Assembly: GCA_030653935.1 (NCBI GenBank)
Contig: JAURYL010000087.1
Coordinates: forward strand, 1 to 64,000
Origin: Pseudomonadota bacterium
GTDB lineage: Bacteria; Pseudomonadota; Gammaproteobacteria; Burkholderiales; Thiobacillaceae
Direction: 5' to 3'
Length of the DNA: 64,000 bases
The notes under the pieces were generated by a model that ran no database searches, had not been told where the DNA came from, and saw nothing but the letters and a program-made list of their open reading frames with translations. This document shows positions 35,259 to 43,844 of this stretch, one piece after another (position 1 is the stretch's first letter; each line of letters opens with the position of its first letter). The position numbers were made by a program, and so were the translations under genes.

Positions 35259-35672
35259 TCACCCGGCGCGATCCGCCTTCCCCGCCCGATACGCCGCCAA
35301 CAAGGCGGCCTTGAGGTCTGCGCGCTCCTCAAGATCGCGCACGCCCAGCATCCGCTCCGCGATCTCCCTGATACCTTGCATGTCCTGTTCTTCGCGCCAA
35401 TCCTGCTCGAACCGCGACCAGTCGAAGCAACCGTCATGGCAACTGTGCCGCGCGGCCCCGGTGGGGTCGGAGAACTCGATATCGTGCGACTCAAGCACCT
35501 CATAGAGGTAGGAGTAAGGATCGATCCCACGCATCTTTGCCAGGAGCAGATGGAAATTCGGTGCCTCGCCGGCATCGCCGACGCAGCGATCCAGGTCGAT
35601 GGTGGTATCGAGTTCGTAAACTTCGGCCTTGAACGAGAAGGCCAGTCGCGCGCGGATGGTGTGGGTGTTCAT
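35259..35672 (-). CDS. Conserved hypothetical protein
   Basis: A 137-residue soluble acidic protein starting MNTHTIRARLAFSFKAEVYELDTTIDLDRC. It has a central HSCHDGCFDW segment with closely spaced Cys and His that might bind a metal, and a helical C terminus. I do not recognise the family. It is convergent with the HlyD-like gene. The frame upstream of 35672 lacks coding support. Confidence 0.65.
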   Translation of the reverse strand: MNTHTIRARLAFSFKAEVYELDTTIDLDRCVGDAGEAPNFHLLLAKMRGIDPYSYLYEVLESHDIEFSDPTGAARHSCHDGCFDWSRFEQDWREEQDMQGIREIAERMLGVRDLEERADLKAALLAAYRAGKADRAG

Positions 35673-35851
35673 GCGTAATTGATCAACGGAAAGAACCGCG
35701 ATTATCCCGGATTGCCGAGATGGCCTGGCACGAAAGGCCATGCGCCATTTCTACACGCGGGTGTATCCGACCATGACCTGAGCGTCTCCTGGCACCTTCG
35801 GCCAACTTCCCACCCGGTCGCTGGGCTTCCGCCCAGACGATACACACAGCG

Positions 35852-38800
35852 TCATATCACCACGAAATCTCCCACCACCAGCCCGGCCGGGGAGAGCAGT
35901 GTGGCGAACTGTATCGCCGCCATTCCACCACTGCCGTCGGAGTCGTAACTAAGCGATCCAGTCGTGCTGTCATAAACGATGTAATCGTCAGCGTCCATCG
36001 CGGCTCCCGTGCCACTGAAGTTGGCCGCTGACAACTTGCCGGTGTGGCCCAACATGGCAAAGATGTCCAGTTCCAACTGGATCGTGTCGTCCGCCGAATT
36101 AAAGTCGAGGATGGTGTCCAGGTTTTCACTGGAATCAAGCAAGTCGGCGAAGCGGAAGATATCCTTACCGGCGCCGCCGCTCAGTTGATCGTTGCCCCGA
36201 CCACCGTTGAGGACATCGTTGCCATCCCCCCCCATCAGGCTATCGTGGCCGGTATTGCCGGCAAGATAATTGGCCAGCGCGTTGCCGATCAACGTGTCGT
36301 CCCAGGCCGAGCCGGTCAGGTTCTCGATGCCGGCCAGCGTATCGCCCTCGGCATCACCGCCTGTGCCCAGGCCAGTGGCCAGGTCTACCTGCACGGCGGC
36401 GGTCGAGGCGCTGTAACTGGCGCTGTCGTTGCCGATTCCACCGTCGAGTTGGTCGGCGCCGGCGCCTCCCGTGAGGGCGTCGTTGCCCTCTCCCCCGGCA
36501 AGCAGGTCATCGCCCAGGCCGCCGGAGAGCGTGTCGTTTCCGCCCCCCCCAACAAGGCTGTCGTTGCCGGCATTGCCGGCCAGGCTGTTGTTGCCGGCAT
36601 CGCCGACCAACGTGTCATCCCAGGCCGAGCCGGTCAGGTTCTCGATGCCGGTCAGCACATCGCCCTCGGCGTCGCCGCCTGCCGCCGTGCCGGCGGAGAG
36701 ATCGAGCAACACCGCGCTAGCTGACGCGGCGTAATTGGCTCGATCGAGGCCAGTACCGCCGTCCAGCCAGTCGGCACCGGCGCCACCGGTCAGCGTGTCG
36801 TTGCCGGCGCCGCCAACAAGGCGGTCATTGCCGGCATTACCGGCCAGGCTGTTGTTGCCGGCATCGCCGGTCAGTGTGTCGTCCCAGGCCGAGCCGGTCA
36901 GGTTCTCGATGCCGGCCAGCGTATCGCCCTCGGCATCACCGCCGGTGCCCAGGCCAGTGGCCAGGTCTACCTGCACGGCTGCGGTCGAGGCGCTGTAACT
37001 GGCGCTGTCGTTGCCGATTCCACCGTCGAGTTGGTCGGCGCCGGCGCCCCCCGTGAAGGTGTCGTTGCCGCTGTCGCCAAACAGGCTGTTGGCGGCGCTG
37101 TTGCCGGTAAAGCTGTTGTTGAGCGCATTGCCACTGCCGTCGATGGCCGCCGTACCGGTCAGGGTGAGGTTCTCCAGGTTGTCGCCAAGGACATAGGTGA
37201 GGCTGGAAATGACCCGGTCGGTGCCCTCGCCTGCGTTCTCGATGACGGCATCGCCTACCGCATCAACGTAGTAGGTGTCGTTGCCCAGGCCCCCCTGCAT
37301 GGTGTCGTCCCCGGTGCCGCCGTTCAGGATGTCGTTACCCGCGCCGCCGTCCAGAAGGTCGTTGCCGCTGCCGCCGATCAACGCGTCGTTGTCTTCCGCA
37401 CCGAAAAGGTGATCCGCGCCCGCGCCACCGTTCAGGGAATCGGCGCCCGTTCCGCCATACAGCCAGTCATCGCCAGCGCCGCCCTGGAGCGAGTCATTAC
37501 CCGCCAGTCCGGCCAGGACATCCGCCGCGCCGGTGCCGATCAGGACATTATTTCCGGCCGTGCCCTCGATGGGCAGCGTCCCGTGGGGATAGACCGACAC
37601 GGAAAGGGTCGCCACATTGCTGGTGGCCACACCATCGCTGGCGGCGAAAGCGAAGCTGTCCGAACCGACGAAGGCGGCGGCGGGCGTATAGAGGTAACCG
37701 CCATCCGGGTTCACCACCACCGTTCCGTGGCTCGCCGGGCTGGTCAGGACGTAGACGAGCGGGTCACCGTCCACGTCGCTCGCGGGAAGGGTGCCGGCGA
37801 ACAGGCCACCCTGATTTCCGGAAATCGCCCAGTTGCCGGCAACAGGGGCATCGTTGACCGCGTCCAGGGTGAAGCGCTGTGTCGCGGCAAGGCTGCCACC
37901 GCGACCGTCGCTGACGTCGTAGGCCAGGTTGACCAAGCCGTTGGCGTTGGCCACCGGGGTATAGGTCCAGGTGCCGTCGCCGTTGTCGGTGAGACTACCG
38001 GTAGCGGCGGTAAGGTTGATGACGGAAAGCGTGTCTCCATTGGCGTCGTTGAAGCCTTGCAGCAGGTCGACGGCATGGAGGGTGTAGGCGGTGTCCTCGC
38101 TGCCAGGGGCCAGTACGGCGCTGGCCGTGCCGGTGGGTAGGGCGTTCACCGGCTGCACGGCTATCTGCTGGTACACGGGCGCGCTGTCGGCTTGCCCGTC
38201 ATTGATCGTGAGGCTGAGGGTGCGGCTAGGCGAGTCATCGGTGGTGGCGAAGGTCAGCGTCCGCAGCACCGTTTGATAGTCGGCGGGACTGGCCACGCCG
38301 CTGAGAGTGAGCAAGCCTGCGATGCTGTCGAAGCTGGCGCCGAGTCCCGTCGTCCCCACGTTCACCGCCAGCAGGTCGCCGGGCTGGTAGCCAATCAAGC
38401 CAACCGTCGCATGAGACAGGCTGGATGAGTCGATATCGGACAGGGTAACCGACTGGATGACCGCCACCGGCTCGCCATCGGGGAAGACGCTGCTGATGTC
38501 CAGCGCATAGCGCTTGGCGTAGATGCCGCTGCCGCTGCCGTCGTCAGACACCCAGCTCACCAGGAAGCCGCCGTCGGACAGGCTGGTGATGGCGGGGTGA
38601 TAGACGGCCCCACCCGTGGGGGAGGTGACCTGGAATTCGCCACCTACGGCGGCGCCGTCGGCCCCATAACGCTGGGCGAGGATGCCGCTCGCCATGTCGG
38701 CGGACTGCCAGCTCACCAGGAAGCCGCCGTCGGACAGGGCGGTAACCGACGGATGCCAGGCCCGGCCGGAGTTGACCTGGAATTCGCCACCCACTGTGCC

Positions 38801-41464
38801 ACCGTCATTTGCGTAGCGCTGGGCGAAGATGATCTGACCGTAGCCGTAGTCGAGGCCATCCTGGCCGGAGGACATCCAGCTCACCAGGAAACCGCCGTCG
38901 GCCAGGGCCGCGACGGCGGGCTGGCTCTGATTCAAAAACGTGCTGCTGTTGACCTGGAACTCGCCGCCCAAGGCGATGCCGTCAGCCCCGTAGCGCTGCG
39001 CATAGATGTCGTAGGTGCCGCCAGCGCCGGACATCCAGCTCACCAGGAAGCCGCCGTCGGACAGTGTAGTGACCACGGAATTCCACTGTTCCGCAGCCGT
39101 GGTGGTGTTGACCTGGAACTCTCCACCCACCGTGGCGCCATCCACACCATAGCGTTGGGCGAAGATACCGTTGCCGCTGCCGTCCTGGTTATTGCCGGAG
39201 GTCCAGCTCATCAGAAAGCCGCCATCGGCCAGGGCCGTGACCGTGGGCAGGTACAGATACGCAAACGGGTCGGCGTTGACCTGAAACGCGCCGCCCACCG
39301 TGGCGCCATCCGCGCCATAGCGCTGGGCGAAGATGCCGGAGCCGCCATTGACGTCACCATGCCAGCTCACCAAAAAACCACCGTCGGCCAGGGCGGTGAC
39401 GGCGGGTTGGCTTTGCGAGCTGACAGTGATGGTGTTGACCCGGAGCTCGCCGCCCGAGGAGGTGCCGTCAGCGCCGTAGCGCTGGGCGTAAATGCCGGCG
39501 CCACTGCCATCCTGGCCGTCGGAGATCCAGCTCACCAGAAAACCGCCGTCAGCCAGGGTGGTGACGGCGGGTCGGTGTTGCGAGCCGACAGTGGTGGTGT
39601 TGACCCGAAACTCGCTGAGGCTCACCACCGGCGCATCGTTGACCGGAATCATAAAGAAGGATTGGGTTGCGGCTATGGAACCGCCACGGCCGTCGATGAC
39701 GTCGTAACTGAGATTGACCGGGCCGTTGTAGTCATGTGCCGGGATATAGGCCCAGGTGCTGTTGCCGTAGTCGTGGAGGTAGCCGGTGCTGGCGCTGGTG
39801 CTGAGGTTGGTCACGCCAAGGATGCCCCCGTCGGGATCGCTGAAACCTTGCAGCAGATCGGTGGCACTGAGTAAATAAGCGTTGTCCTCAAAGCCATTGA
39901 CCAACATTGCCGTGGCCGTGCCGGTGGGCGGGATGTTCACTCCCCCCACGGCAAGCTGCCAGGACACAGGCGCACTGTCTTCCAGATGCTCGTCAGTGAC
40001 CGTGAGGGTCAGGGTGCGGCTGGGCGAGCCATCGCTCGTGGCGAAAGTCAGCGTCTTCAGCACCGTCTGGTATTCGTCGGGCCTGGCCCAACCGGTGAGC
40101 GTGAGCACCCCGGTGTCGCTGTCGAAGTGGGCGCTGATCATCGGCATCCCCACCACGTTCACCGCAAGCAGGTCGCCGATCTGGTAGCCGCCAAGCGCAA
40201 CGGTCGCCTTGGACAGGAAGAAGGAGTCGCTATCCAATACGTTGACCTGTGGGAGGGCCGCGACCGGCGCGCCATCAGGCGAGAACGTAATCAAGGAGGC
40301 GGGTGCATAGCGCTGGGCGTAAACAATCTCGCCGCCGTCACCGGACTGCCAACTCACCAGGAAGCCACCGTCGGCCAGGGCGGTGACGGCGGGCAGCCCC
40401 TGCCCCCCCGCGGTAGTGGTGTTGACCCGGAATTCGCCACCCAAGGAGGCGCCGTTGGCCTCATAGCATTTGGCGTAAATATCGTAGCTGCCGTCCTGGC
40501 CCGTGGACGCCCAGCTCACCAGGAAGCCGCCGTCGGCCAGGGCGGTGACAGCGTGTTGCTCTTGGGGGCCGGGCGTGGCGGTGTTGACCTGGAACTCGCC
40601 ACCCGATGGAATGCCGTTAACGTCATAGCGCTGGGCGTAGATACCCGTGGCGCCGCTGGCGTTGGATGCCCAGCTCACCAGGAAGCCGCCGTCGGATAGG
40701 GTGGTGACGGTGGTGGGTTGCCACCCACCCGAAACCGTGCTGGTGTTGACCTGGAACTCGTCGCCCACTGGGAAGCCGATGGCGTCATAGCGCTGGGCGT
40801 AGATACCGTAGCCGCTGTCGTCCTGGCCCGTGGATGCCCAGCTCACCAGGAAGCCGCCGTCCGCCAGGGCGGTAACGGCGGGTTCGACCTGATCCGAACC
40901 TGTGGAGGTATTGACCCGGAACTCGCCGCCCGCTGGGATGCCGATGGCGTCGTAACGCTGGGCGTGAATATCCCAAGCGCTGCCGTCCACGTGGTAGGTG
41001 CTCCAACTCACCAGGAAGCCGCCGTCGGCCAGCCCGGTGACGGTGGGTGTGATTGCGATCGGAGACATATCCGAGGGGGTATTGACCTGGAATTCACCGT
41101 CTACTGGAGTGCCGTTGGCGTCATAACGCTGAGCGTGGATATTCGAGTCACTCCAGGCCACCAGGAAGCCGCCATCCGCCAGGGCGGTGACGACGAGTAG
41201 TGTGCCTTGACGCGAAGGCGGAGGCGGAAGCAAAGCCGTGGTGGTGTTGACCCGAAACTCACCGCCCAGGACGGCGCCGTCGGCCCCATAAATCTGGGCG
41301 TGGACGTCAAACGCAACATCGCCAAAGGACCACCAGGTCACCACGAAGCCGCCATTGGCCAGCGTCGCGACCGATGGAGCGGCATAGGCCGCAGTCGTAG
41401 TGACCTGGAACTCACCACCGACCGGTATGGCCAATGAATTAATTTCGACAATGGGTGCGGCCAT
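35852..41464 (-). CDS. Giant RTX protein with two seven-repeat propeller blocks
   Basis: An 1870-residue predicted type I-secreted protein with no N-terminal signal. Block 1 (residues about 13-390) and block 2 (about 617-987) each contain exactly seven units of about 50 residues built on ALADGGFLVSW ... YAQRYGADG ... GGEFQVNT. Each is followed by a cadherin-like/VCBS-like section (about 395-610 and 995-1295). RTX calcium-binding repeats of GGxGND type run from about 1300 to 1760, and the protein ends in a serralysin-type C-terminal secretion region (FSGTGAAMDADDYIVYDS ... GLVVGDFVVI). The halves look like an ancient tandem duplication. Function unknown; adhesion or surface binding is an inference. 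Confidence 0.92.
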   Translation of the reverse strand: MAAPIVEINSLAIPVGGEFQVTTTAAYAAPSVATLANGGFVVTWWSFGDVAFDVHAQIYGADGAVLGGEFRVNTTTALLPPPPSRQGTLLVVTALADGGFLVAWSDSNIHAQRYDANGTPVDGEFQVNTPSDMSPIAITPTVTGLADGGFLVSWSTYHVDGSAWDIHAQRYDAIGIPAGGEFRVNTSTGSDQVEPAVTALADGGFLVSWASTGQDDSGYGIYAQRYDAIGFPVGDEFQVNTSTVSGGWQPTTVTTLSDGGFLVSWASNASGATGIYAQRYDVNGIPSGGEFQVNTATPGPQEQHAVTALADGGFLVSWASTGQDGSYDIYAKCYEANGASLGGEFRVNTTTAGGQGLPAVTALADGGFLVSWQSGDGGEIVYAQRYAPASLITFSPDGAPVAALPQVNVLDSDSFFLSKATVALGGYQIGDLLAVNVVGMPMISAHFDSDTGVLTLTGWARPDEYQTVLKTLTFATSDGSPSRTLTLTVTDEHLEDSAPVSWQLAVGGVNIPPTGTATAMLVNGFEDNAYLLSATDLLQGFSDPDGGILGVTNLSTSASTGYLHDYGNSTWAYIPAHDYNGPVNLSYDVIDGRGGSIAATQSFFMIPVNDAPVVSLSEFRVNTTTVGSQHRPAVTTLADGGFLVSWISDGQDGSGAGIYAQRYGADGTSSGGELRVNTITVSSQSQPAVTALADGGFLVSWHGDVNGGSGIFAQRYGADGATVGGAFQVNADPFAYLYLPTVTALADGGFLMSWTSGNNQDGSGNGIFAQRYGVDGATVGGEFQVNTTTAAEQWNSVVTTLSDGGFLVSWMSGAGGTYDIYAQRYGADGIALGGEFQVNSSTFLNQSQPAVAALADGGFLVSWMSSGQDGLDYGYGQIIFAQRYANDGGTVGGEFQVNSGRAWHPSVTALSDGGFLVSWQSADMASGILAQRYGADGAAVGGEFQVTSPTGGAVYHPAITSLSDGGFLVSWVSDDGSGSGIYAKRYALDISSVFPDGEPVAVIQSVTLSDIDSSSLSHATVGLIGYQPGDLLAVNVGTTGLGASFDSIAGLLTLSGVASPADYQTVLRTLTFATTDDSPSRTLSLTINDGQADSAPVYQQIAVQPVNALPTGTASAVLAPGSEDTAYTLHAVDLLQGFNDANGDTLSVINLTAATGSLTDNGDGTWTYTPVANANGLVNLAYDVSDGRGGSLAATQRFTLDAVNDAPVAGNWAISGNQGGLFAGTLPASDVDGDPLVYVLTSPASHGTVVVNPDGGYLYTPAAAFVGSDSFAFAASDGVATSNVATLSVSVYPHGTLPIEGTAGNNVLIGTGAADVLAGLAGNDSLQGGAGDDWLYGGTGADSLNGGAGADHLFGAEDNDALIGGSGNDLLDGGAGNDILNGGTGDDTMQGGLGNDTYYVDAVGDAVIENAGEGTDRVISSLTYVLGDNLENLTLTGTAAIDGSGNALNNSFTGNSAANSLFGDSGNDTFTGGAGADQLDGGIGNDSASYSASTAAVQVDLATGLGTGGDAEGDTLAGIENLTGSAWDDTLTGDAGNNSLAGNAGNDRLVGGAGNDTLTGGAGADWLDGGTGLDRANYAASASAVLLDLSAGTAAGGDAEGDVLTGIENLTGSAWDDTLVGDAGNNSLAGNAGNDSLVGGGGNDTLSGGLGDDLLAGGEGNDALTGGAGADQLDGGIGNDSASYSASTAAVQVDLATGLGTGGDAEGDTLAGIENLTGSAWDDTLIGNALANYLAGNTGHDSLMGGDGNDVLNGGRGNDQLSGGAGKDIFRFADLLDSSENLDTILDFNSADDTIQLELDIFAMLGHTGKLSAANFSGTGAAMDADDYIVYDSTTGSLSYDSDGSGGMAAIQFATLLSPAGLVVGDFVVI
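36294..36474. repeat. 181-bp direct repeat in the RTX region, copy A
   Basis: Nearly identical to 36876-37056, with only a few differences. It encodes the RTX module TGGAGADQLDGGIGNDSASYS through AGIENLTGSAWDDT. A shorter related copy lies around 36607-36690. Confidence 0.85.
36876..37056. repeat. 181-bp direct repeat in the RTX region, copy B
   Basis: Second copy of the module at 36294-36474, in the same orientation, 401 bp away. Recombination between them would remove or add about 194 codons in frame (582 bp). Confidence 0.85.
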
Positions 41465-41868
41465 GATGGAATTCCTTCGTTTATTGATGGGAGATGTTTC
41501 GGTTATGTGGGGGGAATTGCGTCAACGCCGACACTTGTCCAGCCGCCGCATCGCAATACCCTTCATTCAACTATTTCGTGGAAATGACCAGGCACCCGTT
41601 CCCTGACGACGGTACTCACGAAGTACCTTTATCCACGGGGAGGGGGGAGTTCAAGAACAACGCCAGCCTGGCTAACAGGATATGAACATGGCGCATTGTA
41701 TTAAGGGAATTCCTTATGCACCAATGTAGAGGCTGTAAGGGCACCATCAATAATCGCATCTTAAATGAGCAATTCTACCTAGTACATATAACCCAACCAA
41801 TTGCATAGGGATCATGCAAATTGCATATACCTTTCGCATTCAGCTGGATTCACCGCCTTGCCCAGAAA

Positions 41869-41880
41869 GAACGATCGTTC
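41869..41880. promoter_or_regulatory. GAAC-GATC-GTTC palindromic operator, copy 1
   Basis: A 12-bp perfect palindrome, extended to 14 bp as AGAACGATCGTTCT. It has the form GAAC-N4-GTTC known for Gram-positive LexA (DinR) boxes and lies upstream of a DNA-repair polymerase gene. Confidence 0.65.
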
Positions 41881-41894
41881 TATCCTGCAACGCC

Positions 41895-41906
41895 GAACGA
41901 TCGTTC
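41895..41906. promoter_or_regulatory. GAAC-GATC-GTTC palindromic operator, copy 2
   Basis: Identical core to copy 1, with centres 26 bp apart. It ends 6 bp before the ATG at 41913, where a bound protein would block transcription or translation initiation. Confidence 0.65.
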
Positions 41907-41912
41907 TTTTCC

Positions 41913-43172
41913 ATGTCCCTGCGCGCCCTCCTCCTCGACTTCAATTCCTACTTCGCCTCGGTGGAGCAACACCTGCGCCCGGAGCTGCGTGGGCGGCCGC
42001 TGGGCGTGCTGCCGGTGATGGCGGAAACCAGTTGCTGCATCGCCGCCAGCCGCGAGGCCAAGCGCTTCGGGGTGAAGACCGGCACCGGCGTCATGGATGC
42101 CCGCCGCCTCTGCCCGGACATCGTTTTCGTGCAGGCGCGGCCGCGCGTCTATGTGGAAATGCACCACCGCTTGATGGACACCGTCGACACGGTCATCGCC
42201 GTCAGCGAAGTACTGTCCATCGACGAAGTAGCCTGCGACCTGAGCGGTTCCTGGCAGCAGGAAAGTGTGGTGCGGGAACTGGCGCGCGCGGTCAAGGCCA
42301 AGCTGCGTGACCACGTCGGCGAGGTGCTCACTTGCTCCATCGGTGTCGGCCCCAACCGCTTCCTGGCGAAAACCGCCTCCAACATGCAAAAGCCGGATGG
42401 GCTCGTGGTCATCCAGCAGGAAGACCTGCCCGACTGCCTGTTCCGTCTCAAGCTGAATGATCTCAACGGCATCGCTGGCGCCATGCTGGAACGTCTGGAG
42501 CGGCACGGCATTACCACCGTGGAAGCGCTGTGCCGGGCCGACCGCGCGCACCTGCGCCGGGTCTGGGGCGGCGTCGAGGGCGAGCGCATGTACGACCGCC
42601 TGCGCGGCGTCAACGTGGTGTTGCCGCCATCGAAACGCTCCAGCCTCGGCCATTCCCACGTCCTGCCGCCACGCCTGCGCCATGACGCGGGCGCTTTCGC
42701 GGTGCTCTCCAAGCTGACCCAGAAGGCTGCGCTGCGGCTGCGCGCCGAAGGCTATATGGCCGGGCGACTGGGGCTGCGCGTGAGTTACCGGAAGCACGCA
42801 GAATGGGCCGTGGACACCCGCTTCGCGCCGATGCGGGACACCCTCGCCTGCCTCAGACTGCTCGCCGCGCTCTGGGCGGAACGACCGCGCCGGCGCGAGC
42901 CGATCAAGGTCGGCGTGGTGTTCGGCGACCTCGTCCCAAACGACAAGGTCAGCCTGCCGCTGTTCCCCGACGGCAGCCGCAGCCCCGGACTGGATAGCGC
43001 GCTCGACCGGGTGCGACTGAAATTCGGCGCCGAGGCGCTCTACTTCGGCGGCGCCTTCCTGGCGCAGGAAGAAGCGCCCATGCGCATCTCCTTCACCCAC
43101 ATTCCGGATCTGAAGCTGGAGGCGGATGGCAAGGCGGGTGGGTTGGATGAGCGGGCGTTGCTGGCGGTGTAA
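41913..43172 (+). CDS. Y-family translesion DNA polymerase (DinB-like)
   Basis: A 419-residue Y-family polymerase. The palm has LLLDFNSYFASVEQ with catalytic Asp9 and a Phe at the steric-gate position, and SIDEVACDL with the catalytic Asp104-Glu105 pair, so it should be active. The fingers motif RxxGVKTG and the thumb helix-hairpin-helix (LNDLNGIAGAMLERLERHGI) are present; the little finger follows and there is no C-terminal clamp motif I can identify. I start it at MSLRALLL after the second palindrome; a 33-codon upstream extension lacks domain support. No umuD or imuA neighbour. Confidence 0.92.
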   Translation: MSLRALLLDFNSYFASVEQHLRPELRGRPLGVLPVMAETSCCIAASREAKRFGVKTGTGVMDARRLCPDIVFVQARPRVYVEMHHRLMDTVDTVIAVSEVLSIDEVACDLSGSWQQESVVRELARAVKAKLRDHVGEVLTCSIGVGPNRFLAKTASNMQKPDGLVVIQQEDLPDCLFRLKLNDLNGIAGAMLERLERHGITTVEALCRADRAHLRRVWGGVEGERMYDRLRGVNVVLPPSKRSSLGHSHVLPPRLRHDAGAFAVLSKLTQKAALRLRAEGYMAGRLGLRVSYRKHAEWAVDTRFAPMRDTLACLRLLAALWAERPRRREPIKVGVVFGDLVPNDKVSLPLFPDGSRSPGLDSALDRVRLKFGAEALYFGGAFLAQEEAPMRISFTHIPDLKLEADGKAGGLDERALLAV

Positions 43173-43273
43173 AGAAAAAACGAGCTCCCGCGCGAAATCA
43201 GCTAAAACGCCGCTGGCGAACCGAATGGCTCCGGCAACGGTCCACGCACACCCCACCCACAAGGAGAAACACC

Positions 43274-43744
43274 ATGCGCTGGTTGCCATTACTGCTCGCC
43301 GCCCTGTTCATCAACCCCGCCTCGGCCGCCGACCCGGAAGCGCCCTGGGGGCACGGCAAGGCGGTGGCGCAGGCCTATACCAAGCAGAAGGTGGTCTATG
43401 ACGTCACGGTCAGCACCGAATCGGCCATGCGTTCGGTCATCAGCCGCGCGCAACTGCTGGTCGATCTGAACGGCAGCGATCCGTTCGACAACAAGGTGGT
43501 GATCGTCCTGCACGGCAAGGAGATTCCCTTCTTCGCCGTGAAGAACCTGGAAAAGCACCGGGAGCTGATGCAACGCGCCCAGAGCGCGACACAAACCGGC
43601 CTGATCGAATTCCGCATGTGCAAACTGGCGGCGGAGGGGCACGGTTTCCAGCCGGAAGACATCCACGGCTTCGTCGGCCTGGTGCCGATGGCCGACGCCG
43701 AGATCGTCCGCCTGCAACAAGAGGGTTATGCCTACATGCGTTGA
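43274..43744 (+). CDS. Periplasmic DsrE-like protein
   Basis: A 156-residue protein with a signal peptide (MRWLPLLLAALFINPASA) and an alpha/beta fold like DsrE/DsrF-type proteins: KVVIVLHGKEIPFFAVKNLE and a C-terminal GFVGLVPMADAEIVRLQQEGYAY. One Cys is present, in FRMCKLAAEGHG. Such periplasmic DsrE-like proteins are common near sulfur and redox genes but their role is unknown. Confidence 0.8.
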   Translation: MRWLPLLLAALFINPASAADPEAPWGHGKAVAQAYTKQKVVYDVTVSTESAMRSVISRAQLLVDLNGSDPFDNKVVIVLHGKEIPFFAVKNLEKHRELMQRAQSATQTGLIEFRMCKLAAEGHGFQPEDIHGFVGLVPMADAEIVRLQQEGYAYMR

Positions 43745-43767
43745 ACAGGCCGACCCCGGTGCCCGCG

Positions 43768-43830
43768 TTTGTAGCGCCGGCATCCTTGCCGGCGTCTTTT
43801 AAAACAGCAGGCGAGACGCCCGCGCTACAA
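43768..43830. repeat. TGTAGCGCCGGC-family palindromic repeat, copy 1
   Basis: Starts TTGTAGCGCCGGCATCC and ends in the inverted GACGCCCGCGCTACAA. Other members are at 58247-58320 and 61971-62029. It lies between convergent genes. Confidence 0.75.
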
Positions 43831-43844
43831 GTGCGCGCCGTGGT

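Larger units (their letters stand above)
41465..41912. promoter_or_regulatory. AT-rich divergent regulatory region between the RTX gene and the Y-family polymerase
   Basis: No gene is visible in these 448 bp. The stretch 41660-41850 is much richer in A+T than its surroundings. TTGCAT-N7-ATGCAA (41801-41819) is an inverted repeat followed by a third TTGCAT at 41822. Two identical GAACGATCGTTC palindromes follow at 41869 and 41895. The RTX gene start has AAGGA 8 nt ahead of its ATG. Confidence 0.6.

Noticed and set aside
36240-37060. Regular repeats that could suggest a CRISPR array
   Set aside because: Spacing and sequence follow nonapeptide RTX codons; the intervals are not unique spacers of constant length.
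37031-39874. Two long plus-strand frames opposite the RTX gene (369 and 425 codons)
   Set aside because: They mirror the periodic repeats of the minus-strand protein and carry no start context or recognisable domain.
41814-41912. 33-codon N-terminal extension of the Y-family polymerase
   Set aside because: It crosses both operator palindromes and has no counterpart in the family; MSLRALLLDF aligns with the domain start.
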